This document shows, in pieces, positions 48,104-59,099 of a stretch of 64,000 nt of DNA; the first letter of the stretch is position 1, and each line of letters begins with the position of its first letter. Where the stretch lies: positions 1-64,000 of the forward strand of contig JAMYHL010000008.1 in assembly GCA_025531455.1 (NCBI GenBank), written 5' to 3'. This stretch comes from Apiotrichum sp. Y4204. Taxonomy: Eukaryota > Basidiomycota > Tremellomycetes > Trichosporonales > Trichosporonaceae. The notes under the pieces were generated by a model. It did no database searches. It worked only from the letters and a program-made list of their open reading frames with translations, and was not told where the DNA came from. The position numbers were made by a program, and so were the translations under genes.

Positions 48104-49940
48104 TTAGGCGACCTCCTCGACCACCTCGGTCACAGTCTCCGGCTTCTCGTAGCCCTCAAGGACCATGTCCGAGATGCCAAGCTCGTCGTTCTGCTCCTCG
48201 GTGCGCTCGTACTCGACAATTGTCATGTCCGGGTCGGGGTCGGGAGCGTTAATGTTCTGGAGGTACGAGTTGGCCACCGGGTCGTCGAGGATGAGGGTAA
48301 AGTCCATCTTGACGGCCATAATGTCCTTGAGGCCCTGGAGGAAAGTGGCAAAGCCCTTGTCGTCCTTGTCCTCACGGCCTGCCTGGCCGATACCGGCAGT
48401 GGCGGAGTCGCCCGTGCGGAAGACCTTGGTCGAGAGCTCGTCGTAAATCTCGTTCAAGATACCCTCGACGGTGGTGAAGCGGCCACCGAGAGTGCCAGGC
48501 TGGAGGTGGAGGTCAATCTCGGGAATCTCAAGGCCACAGGTGTCCGACTTGAGAAGGTCGCGCGAAAGGGCGTCCTCGTCGCCAGCCTCGACCTTGAGGG
48601 TGATGCGCTTGCCCAGGTCCGAGATCTTCGAGCCAGACTTGATCTCAACGTCGCGGTAGCCGCAAGAGTAGCAGTTGGTGGACATGATAATGACGTCCTT
48701 AAAATACGGGATGTTGAGAGGCTTCATGAGCGTCTCCTGCTCGTGGCCGCACGAGTTGCAGGTGGTGGGGAAGGTGAAGACCTCCTCGGGCACGATTGAG
48801 CCGTCCTCAGGCTTGGCGATGCGGGAGCGCTCGTGCTGCTCAAGCGCCTCCTGCGCAGAGTGGACCTTGCTGGCCTTGTCCTTGTCGTCGCCCTCGGTCT
48901 CGGCGACAAGGCCGAGCTTGACGTTCTGTTCGTGTGTGCGGGTGTACGCGCGGAGGTTCCACTGCGGGTCCGAGGGGTTGCCCTTGAAAGCGAGGAACGA
49001 GTTGCCGGACGGGTCGTCGAGCTGGACAGTGAAGGGAACGAACGCGTGGTCGCCCTGCTTGACCGACTCGTGCATGACCGACTCGTCGCCCTCGCGGCCG
49101 ACAGCAGCGTCCTCGTCACCCTCCTCCATGTCGAGAATGTCGCGGAGGGGCTTGAGGAGGGAGTCAATCTTTGCCGCCGTCTCGGGGTCCATCACACGGC
49201 GGACGGGCTGCTCAATCGACAGGTCGCGGACGGTGTCGCGGATAATGCCCTCAACGGTGGTCAGCTGGCCACGGCCAGGCGGGATCGTGAGCTGAAACTC
49301 GGGGATGGTGACGGTGGCCCAGTTCGACTTGACGAGCTGGCGGTCGAGGTCCTCGCGCGAGCGCATGTGGACGGTGTAGATGCATCCCTTGGCTGGGCGT
49401 CAGTGGGGGGGCAAGATAGATGTTGTTTGGTTGGAGCTCAGGCTGACGGTCTCAACGAGGCCGGTGCTTGCTCTCCGCCCGCAGTTCACTCACGTTGGAT
49501 CTCGCCAGCGCTCTGGATCTCCGTGTCGCGGTATCCGCAGTGGTCGCACGAAAAGGAGGAAACAACAATCTCCTTGAAGTACGGGATGGTAGTGAGGAGA
49601 AGGCGGGTGATGCCGTTCTCGTGGCAGCGCATGCAGAGCGACTCGACCTCGCGCATGGGGATCGCGTCGTCCTCGGCCTGCGAGGTCTCGTTCGCCACGT
49701 CCCCGAGCTTCGGGAAGAGCTCAGACTCGGACACTGCGGGGTGTTAGTTCCGCTTGAAGGATAAGAGAGGATGAGCCTCGAGATGAGGCCCAAACCTGAA
49801 GATTATGTCTCCATCGCTTGCGTTCAGACGTATAGGCAGGTTTTGGTTTCACGGGAAACCGTCGAGTAAACGGCCCCTCAAACGCAAATTACATGACCAT
49901 CATGACAAGCGGAGTGGTGGGATTGGAGCTAGGACTCACT
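48104..49940 (-). CDS. ZPR1: ZPR1 zinc-finger protein; start codon split by an intron
   Basis: The protein has 509 residues, with two copies of the ZPR1 unit. The first zinc finger is CMRC...CDHCGYRD and the second CNSCGHE...CYSCGYRD, each followed by an alpha/beta 'A/B' domain ([12 protein letters not shown] and [12 protein letters not shown]). ZPR1 binds translation elongation factor eEF1A and acts in its folding and in nuclear signalling. Exon 2 (49733-49494) begins TGTCCGAG and exon 3 runs 49392-48104. No ATG lies at the head of exon 2, but joining the A at 49940 (just before a GTGAGT donor) to TG at 49733-49732 makes ATG TCC GAG. The start codon is therefore probably interrupted by a 206-nt intron. 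Exon 1 upstream of 49940 is non-coding. Confidence 0.9.
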
Positions 49941-50438
49941 GTTCTGTGGTGGTCGGTGGGGAGGTGTTGTGGGGAGAAAAGAGAGTAGGAGAGTGAAAGG
50001 AGATGCAAAGAATGCGAAGAATGCAGAAAGGGGGGTCCGTCGTCGAGAGAGGCATCGAGCTCGCACTTTTATCCCCTGCCAACTTTTTCATCATTGGAGA
50101 CTCCGAGGCGGAGTCGAGTTACATAATATGACATCTTCAAACTCTTTTTCCCTGCAGCGAACACGCCAGAACGCGCTCCGAGTAGCTGGAAGGATATCCG
50201 GATATCGATCCTGTTGCTCGTCACCGTCTGATGGCGCTCGCATCGTCCACACAATGCCTGCATCAACACCTTGCAATCACTATGAGCGTCGTCGCAGCAT
50301 CGCAGAATAGGAACGGGAATGGACAGCGAGCAGGCCGGGGTAAGATGGGGTTGAGGAGACCACGAACAATCGAGAGATGATGGGATAGCGCTCGACGACT
50401 GCCTCCCAAATATACCGCCGAACAGGATCATGAGGGTA
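49941..50438. other. ZPR1 leader and upstream region
   Basis: Probably contains the ZPR1 transcription start and promoter. No gene is seen before the MITE at 50439. Confidence 0.4.
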
Positions 50439-50647
50439 CAGTGGCCACCAAAAGTCTTCACGCGACGGAGATCGTTCCGCAGTGAGAATGCTTTCCCACG
50501 TCCATATACCACTTGGTTGCAGTTGCTCAGAGGCTCCTCTCCTGAGGGGGACAAGCTCCAAATGACAACACGCTGTGCAGTTTGCACGAACAAGAGTTTC
50601 AAGGGGCGCCAGCAGGACAACCGCGTAAAGACTTTTGGTGTCTACTG
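50439..50647 (+). mobile_element. TA-flanked MITE, copy 2
   Basis: A 209-bp non-coding element with imperfect terminal inverted repeats starting CAGT and containing CACCAAAAGTCTTYACGCG. It is flanked by TA at 50437-50438 and 50648-50649. Read on the + strand it matches the reverse complement of 9412-9618 along its full length with scattered substitutions and a few 1-base gaps (my estimate is a little under 90 percent identity). It lies between ZPR1 and the next gene. It is a non-autonomous element; no transposase is in the window. Confidence 0.85.
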
Positions 50648-50967
50648 TAAATGTCCCCCTCATGGGAAGGTTGCTCGCCAGGGAGCTGGAGGTGTTGGTG
50701 TATCCACGCGTTGCAAGTCTGATTGCTGCTGTGTTGCTTTTCCGCTTGAACGTATGAGCTTCATTTAAACGTCTACATTTGCTACACAGAGTTGGAGACA
50801 AGCGGGGATGGAGTGACAATGATCGTGAAGGCGGTCGACCCGGAGGGGCCAGGGCGAAGGCGTGCGGCGCACAGCGCGGGCTGTAAACATAGTGAGTAGT
50901 GATGGGTTAGGGAGTAGGTTAGGTGGTCAGGAGGTGAGTATGGTTAGGAAAAAGTCAGCTTGGGCGC

Positions 50968-51771
50968 CTAGGCCTTGACCGCTCGCTCGCAGCGGCGGCA
51001 GCGACGGCGGCCGAGAAGGCCCATCATTGTGCCGCGGCGGTTATCCGTGTCGGGCTGGTGTCCGTAGCGGCTGCAGAGTGTGGCGGCCTCCACAGCCGGT
51101 GAGGGCAGCTGGTCGCCGTACGAGTCCTCCCACTCGCGGTATCCTCCTGTGCCGGCATCAATATACGAGGCCGGGATGCGGGGCACGGGGAACTGGAACG
51201 AGTTGTAGTCGTGCATGCGGGGCTTGGGAGCGAGGGGTGGGCGGGTCGTGGTGGGGTATCCCTCGTCGTCGGCGTCGGCGTCAAAGGGTTGAGAGCGAGG
51301 GCCGTCGATAGGCGACGGCCGCTTCAGGTTGGCATTCCCGCGTCCCTGGTCGACGTGCCGGATACGCAAGCGGGCAGTCGGCTTGCGCGCCACGCGCTTA
51401 TTCTTCGGCGGTGGCGAGGCAGGCGGCGAAGGAGGGAAGATTGTTGGCGGACGGAAGATGATGTTTCCGTCCTCGTCGGGCGTGTGGGCGTATCCGAACG
51501 TATCGTGCTTTGAGGCAAGCCCTTGGCGGCCCCGCGATGACGAGGAGACATGCTCTTCGTCCCAGGACGCATAGCCCCAGTCGCCAAAGTCGCTCTCGCT
51601 CTCGACGTCGCTGTCCTCGGCGGAGGAGACTGTGCTGATTGAGGTTCGCGGCGAGTGCGGACGGGACCATCCGGCGGGGAGGAGTGTGTGCCGCATCAGG
51701 CCGGCGGTTTCCTTGTACCGCTCGTCGTGCTCGTGAGAATGGCGCGACTTTGAGCGGGAGAGAGTGAACAT
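50968..51771 (-). CDS. Uncharacterised intronless Ser/Pro-rich protein
   Basis: A single open frame of 267 residues with strong G/C third-position bias. The start MFTLSRSKSRHSHEHDERY is basic. Then come an acidic stretch (EDSDVESESDFGDWGYASWDEE), a Pro-rich part (PPTIFPPSPPASPPPKNK), FRPPTIF and VPRIPASYID motifs, and a C-terminus GRRRCRRCERAVKA with one CxxC pair. Composition suggests a disordered regulatory or adaptor protein. No domain is recognised. Intronless genes are rare in this window. Confidence 0.75.
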   Translation of the reverse strand: MFTLSRSKSRHSHEHDERYKETAGLMRHTLLPAGWSRPHSPRTSISTVSSAEDSDVESESDFGDWGYASWDEEHVSSSSRGRQGLASKHDTFGYAHTPDEDGNIIFRPPTIFPPSPPASPPPKNKRVARKPTARLRIRHVDQGRGNANLKRPSPIDGPRSQPFDADADDEGYPTTTRPPLAPKPRMHDYNSFQFPVPRIPASYIDAGTGGYREWEDSYGDQLPSPAVEAATLCSRYGHQPDTDNRRGTMMGLLGRRRCRRCERAVKA

Positions 51772-53629
51772 TGTGAGACAGGTATAAGAGGCTAGGCTAG
51801 CTAGATGAAAGACTGCGGGTCCAGCGCAGAGTGTCGTTAGGTCGTGGGTCGAGGGTCGTGAGTGCCTGCGTCGAGCAAGCAGCGTCCAGCGCGATAGAAA
51901 GCGGGGGCTTGGGAGCGTGAGAGGCTGTGGAAGGATGGAGAGCGGTTGGGCGTGGGAAGAAGCTGATGCTATGGGTTATTATTATACTTGTTCTGTCAAG
52001 GATCACGATGAGAAGCCACGAAGGAACCTCGGGGTCCCTGGTACCGGTGTGCCAGCAGATGGACATTGCGACATTGCCACTGTGAACTGTGACATGTTAG
52101 GACGCGAGTTAACCTGCTCCCCACGGCATCAGGAGCGCACCAAGAGCTGTACTGGAGAGTACTGCAGTACCTCCATCACGATGGGCACAGTCGGCAAACG
52201 GGGCTGTGGCCGCACGTACGCTATGTATCCTTCAGAGCCGCGGCGCTGCTGATCACCCTTTGGTGTTTTGTCGCAGATATGCACAGATGTTCCCACCTTT
52301 TCCGAGTGTGCATATCTCAAACACACCGACGTCGGACCACGGCTGTGACCAAAGTGTGTAAGGCCCTTGTGGGAGTCACCGCCAGTGCAACCTGCACCGC
52401 CACTCTGCCACACTCGAATTTTGCCATACAAACTCACTGCGACACGCCTCCTGCTCCTCGCCCGACCCTGTCTCGTCCGCACAGCAAGCACCGGCACGGG
52501 ACGCGTACAGGGCGCGTACCAATGCACAGTATGTGACAACCCTCCATTTGCTCGACATGCAGTAAGAACTGTACCCAGAGTTGTGATTTGCAGGCACCGT
52601 GTTTCTTCTAAGACGTTTTGTTTGCCTCAGGCTGGAGTGCACACCTGGAGTGCACACCGAGCGACACGGCGTTACCCGGAGACAGCGGTATGCCCGGTCC
52701 CAGCCAGTCACCAGATCACGAGCTCACTAGTATATTAGTGCCACTGTACGACGACTGAAGCACGGGCGTATTCTTCTAGGCTAGCGGCACTACCGCGAAC
52801 AGGGAAGGGCCAGATCCTGACAATCCACGGTTACAAGCCTCGCGACCTCGTCTCCGAGAGCGCCATGTGGTTCACCTGCCGTGGGCGCGTGGGCTATGCG
52901 TTCCAAGAGATACAGAGCTCTACAGAGTACAGGGTAGATATTGCAGCAGTGAGTGGCATGGTGCTCAGCCATGTCGCCCCGCGCCGCATTTAATATTCAA
53001 CGTCTGTTGCAAGTGTTGCGAAAACGAAATGCACCGTTTCGACCACGTCGCGTCCTTATCCTTTCTGTCATTATTGTTTGGCCCCGGTCAAAGTACTTAA
53101 TCCCCGATGACAACCGCTGTCTGGCTTGCCGCCGATCGTCGATCTAGTCGATCCGTAGATCTATGGATTCTTCTGATCCTGATTTGCTGCGGGCTGGCCA
53201 TACCACTGGTCCTGTACGGCGCGTGTTGCCGGCTGATCATGCTGATAAGACGGTTCCTGCGGATCATTCTTCTGCCCGAGCTGCCAATCAGGCATAGTGC
53301 GGCCTGTCGTTGACGACTTCACACACATTGCCCTGGTGCCCCTTTGACGGGTCTCGATATTCTTCGTCATCGATAAGCTGTCTTGTCCCTCGGTATGCTG
53401 CACAACACGCATGAATGCAATCAGTCAAAACATCAGTCCCCCCAAATCAGCACTTCCTCTTGTCAGGTGGCAACTCCCACGCGCTTCCTATCCAACGCTC
53501 GTCTACCACCCCTCCCGGCCACCATGCTGCCCATCGCTCGCCTTAGATCCGCGTCCGTCAACACTCGGTGTCATGCGCTGTGAGAATGATGGTACATGTG
53601 CCAAACTACCAGGCCCCATGCGCCCTGCT
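51772..53629. other. Gene-poor stretch upstream of 50968-51771
   Basis: 1.86 kb. No frame shows host codon bias. A CCT/GGT-rich part at 51840-51970 is probably the promoter of the Ser/Pro-rich protein gene. No RNA gene is visible. Confidence 0.5.
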
Positions 53630-54529
53630 CTACTCCTCCTGGACAACGTTGGTGCGCTCCGAGATGTAAACACCGTCGAGGAACCTGGTTGTCAGCACTC
53701 GAAGCTCTGCAAACAATCTCATTTCGGGACTCACTTGCGGATATCCTTGTTCTTCACACGGCACTTGTCGGTGATGGAGGCAGCGGACTGAGAGACCTTC
53801 TCAATGTCGTTGCCCTGGATGATGAGCTCGTCCTTGACGTCGGACAGCGAGACCTTGCAGCCCTCAAGCATGGGGCACTCGCGGACAAACTTCTCGCCGA
53901 GGAAGTTACGGATCTGGATCGACTCGCCGTTGTCGGCCGGGATGGCGTTGATGGGGAAATGGGCGTAGACGAGCTTCATCTTGTAGAGGAAGCCCTTGGT
54001 AACACCGGTGATCATGTTCTCAACAAGCGACTTGATGGTACGCAGGCACGCAACGTGCTTGCGGCCACCGTGCCAGACAGTGAAGAGAACCTTGTTCTCC
54101 TTGGCCGAGTTGATCTGGCGTTAGTGGATGATAGCTTTCGGGCCGTTGCAGAGGCGGGACAAGGATTTCCGGAACCGCAGATTTCTCCAGCGACCAGAGG
54201 CCAGCAGGCCAGCGAATCTCGCCATCATCTCGAGCACTCTGTCGCCATCTCGCCTGCGCGCATGCTCTTGCGAGTGCTGCCCTCCAATTCTTCCTCCTCC
54301 CGTGCAGTCCCTCCGCAATTCTCCCCTGCCAGCGCATTCTCCGCTCGCCATCCAGTTTCCTTGTCCCGCCTCGCGTGCCGAAACTCACGACCTGGATGTC
54401 CATGGCAACGTGGCCAACGTTCTTGACAAGAGTGCCGCGGGGACCGGTGACGGTGATCTTACGGGCCTTGACGGCGACCGTAACGTCGGCGGGGATAACG
54501 AGCGACTCGACCGAGGAGAGGTCCTTCAT
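53630..54529 (-). CDS. RPL9: 60S ribosomal protein L9 (uL6)
   Basis: Three exons (54529-54389, 54114-53735, 53684-53630) give 191 residues, the standard eukaryotic length. It starts [18 protein letters not shown], continues [15 protein letters not shown], then [43 protein letters not shown] and [18 protein letters not shown], and ends [17 protein letters not shown]. It is part of the large cytosolic ribosomal subunit near the sarcin-ricin loop and P-stalk base. Intron 1 is 274 bp, long for this window, as is common in fungal ribosomal protein genes. Confidence 0.97.
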
Positions 54530-54899
54530 CTTGGCCTGTGGGGTGGAAGTATGTCGAGGAGGGAGGGTGTCGCGAGAGAGAAGGGGGGAAATGCGATTCG
54601 GGAATTCCAGAAGTCGAGATCACAAGAGTCGAGGGGGAAATCGCAAGATGACACGAGAGCAGGTGATCGCGACGCGGGAAACGGGGCACAAAATCGACAC
54701 GAAGACCAGCAGACAAAGAGTTCGAGGAAATCGAGAAATCGGGATCGGAGAAAACGGCACGCGCGAGATGGGATTCAACGGGGAAACGCAGCGTCAGCAC
54801 TTCGTCCCTGCACTGTTCTTGCTTGTCTGTCTGCCCGGGAGATACGCACGAGTTTTTTTTGTTGACGGTTAAAGTGTCACTTGGAACGTTGGTAGTGTC

Positions 54900-55095
54900 C
54901 AAACGAGCAGCGAGCACGGAGCGGGGGAGAGCGAGCACCAGCAGCAGCAACCAGCATCCCGCAACCAGCAAAGCTGCCAGCCAGCCAGGCAGCAAGAGCC
55001 AGGACCGAGCAGCCATCGACCAGCCAGGGATCGTTCACCAGCCAGGGAGCATCCATCCGGCCAGGAGCAGCCTCAGCCAGCCAGCCAGACGCACT
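54900..55095. repeat. CAGC/CCAG-rich low-complexity repeat
   Basis: Irregular reiterations of CAGC, CCAGCCAG and GAGCA on the + strand, upstream of RPL9. This looks like a degenerate microsatellite. Confidence 0.7.
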
Positions 55096-55196
55096 CTACC
55101 AACCACTGTGCATGTCTTGTCCATACAAGTCCAGCGAGCCCCACCATACAATTCAAGTCGCTGACTGGACGATTAACTTTCCCTGGGTGCATTTCT

Positions 55197-55517
55197 TTAC
55201 CAGAAGCGGCCGCAGGGTAATCCAGACATCGGTCGGCGCAAATTATCATTAGGCGGCACCAGAACTTTGTAATTGCTATTCCAGTCGAAAAAAATACAAG
55301 GGTCGCGTTCCTGGGAGGAACGTGGTCTCATATCGCCGAGTGTGGCATTCTTGCCGGGGCTATTCTTAACACCGAAAGGTTCGCTCAGGCCCAAACCGAC
55401 CTCCACTGCTGCCACCTGATCGTTTTGATTTTTGGGTTGATCCTCGCTGATCGCTTTTCCAGAGCGTGTCGTCACCCCACCCCGTGAATGATTGCCACTC
55501 GGATCGCCACCCTTCAA
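55197..55517 (-). CDS. Low-confidence 106-residue frame with non-host codon use
   Basis: ATG to TAA on the minus strand: MKGGDPSGNHSRGGVTTRSG... to ...LPCGRFW. It lacks the G/C third-position bias of other genes in the window. The VTTRSGK stretch faintly resembles a motif in retroelement gag-region proteins, but there is no zinc knuckle, protease, LTR or reverse transcriptase nearby. It could be a chance frame or a decayed mobile element. Confidence 0.15.
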   Translation of the reverse strand: MKGGDPSGNHSRGGVTTRSGKAISEDQPKNQNDQVAAVEVGLGLSEPFGVKNSPGKNATLGDMRPRSSQERDPCIFFDWNSNYKVLVPPNDNLRRPMSGLPCGRFW

Positions 55518-58500
55518 ACAGCAACAGCAGTAGCTCAGCAGTGCAGTTGTTTGTCCCTATCAATCCCTCGATCCATGTTCTTTGCCTCCTTACCCCGGCC
55601 ACCACCCTCACAAGACTCGTGTCCTTCCGACTGACATCAGTCCTCATCAGTAACACCTTTCAGCAGCTTCTCTACACCCTCCATTACTCACCCACCGGCT
55701 CACTCATTGACTCCTCACTAGGTGGAGGGTCAATGCACCATCAGCAGCAGCATCAAGTACCCTGTCGGCTGGGAACCCAAGAACCAGCGAGCAAGCGAAG
55801 CTCAAAGCGCTGGGAAAAGGTGGAACAACATTCCCCCATCTTCCCGATGGACCGGATGGTCAGGCCAAAACGGCGTAGCATCAGAGGAAGGTAGGACCAC
55901 CCGGGCATTGGGAATACAATGGCGAACACGATGCAAAAGGACACGAGCGAGAAGCGCAAAGTAGGGACGGACATACTGCAACATGCACCTCAGGAACAGG
56001 AACCATTCCCATCATGTCTTGGCGGATTTCTCTCGCCGCCTGGAGATTGCGCGAAGATGCGACGCGCTGTACGCAATCATTCCCCCACTCCGCTTCGTTC
56101 TCGTACCCCCGGCCACCCCATCGTCCGCTTGTTTACGTGGAGGGCGTGCTGAACTCTGCACTCCTCCCAAACTGTGGCATTCCCCGCTGCTCAGTGCTTC
56201 TCTGCTTCCCAAGATCTCGACCAACAACCGGATGGGACGTGCAGCTGATGGGACGTGCAGCTGAACAAATTAAAGCCACATGCCGCGGTGAACGCTAATT
56301 CTTGCCTGCCATTCTTGCCACCTGGCAAGACCTGGCTGACCTTGGTTCTTAAGGGGCCTCTCAGATCTGGGTGGAGCTTTCGACATATTCCCATCAGTGT
56401 GAAGTTATCGATTGCTCCTCGAGAGTCTCGGATGGGGCATTGCACAGACCACTGCGGCAGCGGGGAGTGGACATTTTTGACATTTCTCCGCGGGCTGCAT
56501 GATCGTTTGATGGCCTGGTGACCTAGCCCAGGTCTAGCTCCATACAGGATCATATTGCTGAGGACAAGTGTTCCGCACAAGCCGCTGCGCCACGGTCTGG
56601 AACATGATTCGTCATGAGGTACAAGCGCTGACGCAGGCGGAGTGGACGCTCCCGAGCTATTTGGTCGCTTGATAATAGCACCCCGGCCGCGAACGCGATG
56701 TTGTCCATCAGCATAAGGCTAACTGGTCCTCACCTCATACTGAACCTTGACGCAGCAGACCTCTTCTCGCACTATCGACTCCATCATGCACTGGCACGGG
56801 AACTCCACTGATTCCCGATACCCCAGATACTTAGGCAGCGATGTCTCTACGGTTTCATTTTGTTCCTGGCGGCGCCGGGGCTTGACGCCACAAGTGGACG
56901 TGTCGTTCCTGCGGAGGTGAGGCTGTGGCTGCTCTGTAGCGTACCACAATGACCACTCCCATCGGCACAGCAACTCCGCTCTGCAACTCTACGATGACTT
57001 TGCAGCAATGTGGCTGAGCCTGGAGAAAATAATGTAGGAATGAGGGTGAATGAAGAGAAGGTGAGTGGCCATTAACATCGTCCATCAACATCACTTCTTG
57101 ATTGCGCACGGCCATACTTCTCTGTGTCTGATTTGCACTCAAGCTCATGCAGGAACCTTGAGGGAACCGACCTCGGCCCCAATGTCCGCTGAGGAATTGC
57201 TGGTTTCCATCCAGATCTTGTGTCGGCAACCGGCACCAAAGCCGGCTGGTCAAGGGATACAGAAAACACACTCCCAACCATTTCTCACCCGACCCCGTTT
57301 CCTTATTCCCAATCGACATCAGGACTCGGGATTTCCGTGTTCCTTCTCCTCAACCCCCAAACTCCCGGCTTCTCTACCCAGGGTACCGCTCAAAGCAAGC
57401 GCAGCCCAATACGTGCCTGTCAAGCCTCGCCGATAACAAGCGTGAACTAGTCTGTTGTACGTACTGCGAACTGCGTTATCAGTCATTTATTGTGGGGACG
57501 CGGCCTGTGCTCGCTCTGCATGTCTTGGGGACCACAAACTTCTCGCACCCATCGCGCCCTGGTCCACTGGCATTTTTCTGCAGGCCATGGCTGCCCTCGC
57601 CGGCCTGTGGCCGCATTCGAGATTCCAGATGAGGTGCAATCGTGCTGAGGGCTCATATCACGCGATCTCGACATGGACCTTCGCATCGCGTTGCGTCCCG
57701 TGAAGCCCTCCGCCCATATTTTGCATCTCTTCATTCGCACAGCATTCCGTCAGTATGTTACGGCTGCGCTATGGTAGCGAGTAGAGATGATCGCCACACG
57801 CCACGCCACGGCGCGTGCTCGACCTGGGACAGGAAACAAGCACCAGTCCCACATACCTCCCGTCCACTAACACACACACACAAAGCCACGCAGGCACGCC
57901 GACGACTAGCTCCAGTTCTCCCCCACTGCGTGCATTCCAGCACTCCTTCGGCGGAATGCTGGTCATTGAGCAGAGGGGACTGCCGAATTCAACTAGTCCC
58001 ACCGCCGGCCCGCGGCTCCCCACTGCCTCGAGGCACGCGTCACCCGGCTGGCCGCCACCGCGCAGAGCTGAGTCTTTTGTGGTCAGCTAGCCTTGTTCGC
58101 ACTGGGAATGAAACGGGGTCTGTCGTGCGCTGCATGTGTGCACCTCCAGACGGCACTCTGCGGGGAATTCAGGCTTGTTTTCCTGCACGTCATCCCTCAC
58201 TTTCGCCCTTGAGATTCCTCGGTCGTCCTTGGCATCGAGTCCGGTCCGCGACAGTGGCAGTAAAACTACACTATGTTTGTATCACAACAGACGACACCCT
58301 GTTGTTGTCACTCTACATGCCTTTTTTCCGATAAGTCTGAGCGTCAGTCACTTTGCCACTGAGCGGTCCGGCTCGCTATTTGGACTTACTTCTCTTCTTC
58401 TAGATCACGTTCCCCGCAGTTCGGCAGTACTTCTGTCCTGCAACAACACCATTATCCTCTTAATATCATATAATCTGTTATTTATATATTTATTTATATT

Positions 58501-58674
58501 ATTTTCCACTCGTTCAATTCGGCTTGTGTGCACCTCGATCTCAATCTGGCGCGAGCCGCGAGCCGCAAGCAGGGTCTGGGTTCTGGGTCCCGCCGGTCGG
58601 GGGGGACAAAGGGAACGAGGGAACGACCGCAGACAGAGCACAGAACACACAGACGCCGCCGCCGCGAGGCAGTA

Positions 58675-58848
58675 CCCCTCGAGTCTCGCGCCTCGAGCCT
58701 TGAGCCTTGAGCCTCGAGCCCCCGATCCTCGATACCTTGAGATACCTTGATACTTCACCCGTCGGACATCCTCGCCTCGCCTGACGGGAGTGCAAGAGCA
58801 AGTGCAAGCTCAAGCTCAAGTTCGAGTCCAAGATCAAGACCAAGCTGT
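58675..58848. repeat. CTCGAGCCTTGAG-type and CAAGCT-type tandem repeats
   Basis: Two adjacent low-complexity blocks upstream of the GATA-factor gene: reiterated CCTTGAG/CCTCGAG at about 58675-58756, and reiterated CAAGCT/CAAGAT at about 58792-58848. They lie in the probable 5' region of that gene. Confidence 0.7.
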
Positions 58849-59099
58849 ACATGAAAACAACCACACTTGCATGAACGAGAACGACGCGTCGTTCATACCT
58901 CTCCATCACCTTCTTTCATCCTCTCCACCGGCTACGCTCATCAACACGCGAGCCTCAAGGCCATACAGTGATCACAGCCATACAATATTCCATAGGCGAT
59001 ATCCCACGGCCACAGTCCGAGCCATAGACCCAGCCCATAGCCCACTTCTGCTCGCTCTTCCCAAGCCCCCGCGGCGCCATCCCCGCTCAGCGAGCAGCC

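Larger units (their letters stand above)
54530..59099. other. 4.6-kb gene-poor region with weak coding signal
   Basis: Between RPL9 and the GATA-factor gene. It is visibly less GC-rich than the genes on either side. Frames here use A/T-ending codons freely, unlike the genes around them, and none shows a known family. It contains tandem-like repeats at both ends and one 106-residue frame with unusual codon use (55197-55517). It may be a mixture of long promoters, decayed sequence and non-coding transcripts. Confidence 0.5.

Noticed and set aside
54115..54388. Box C/D snoRNA in RPL9 intron 1
   Set aside because: One GATGATGG is near a C box but lacks the full RTGATGA, and no matching D box is placed with a terminal stem.
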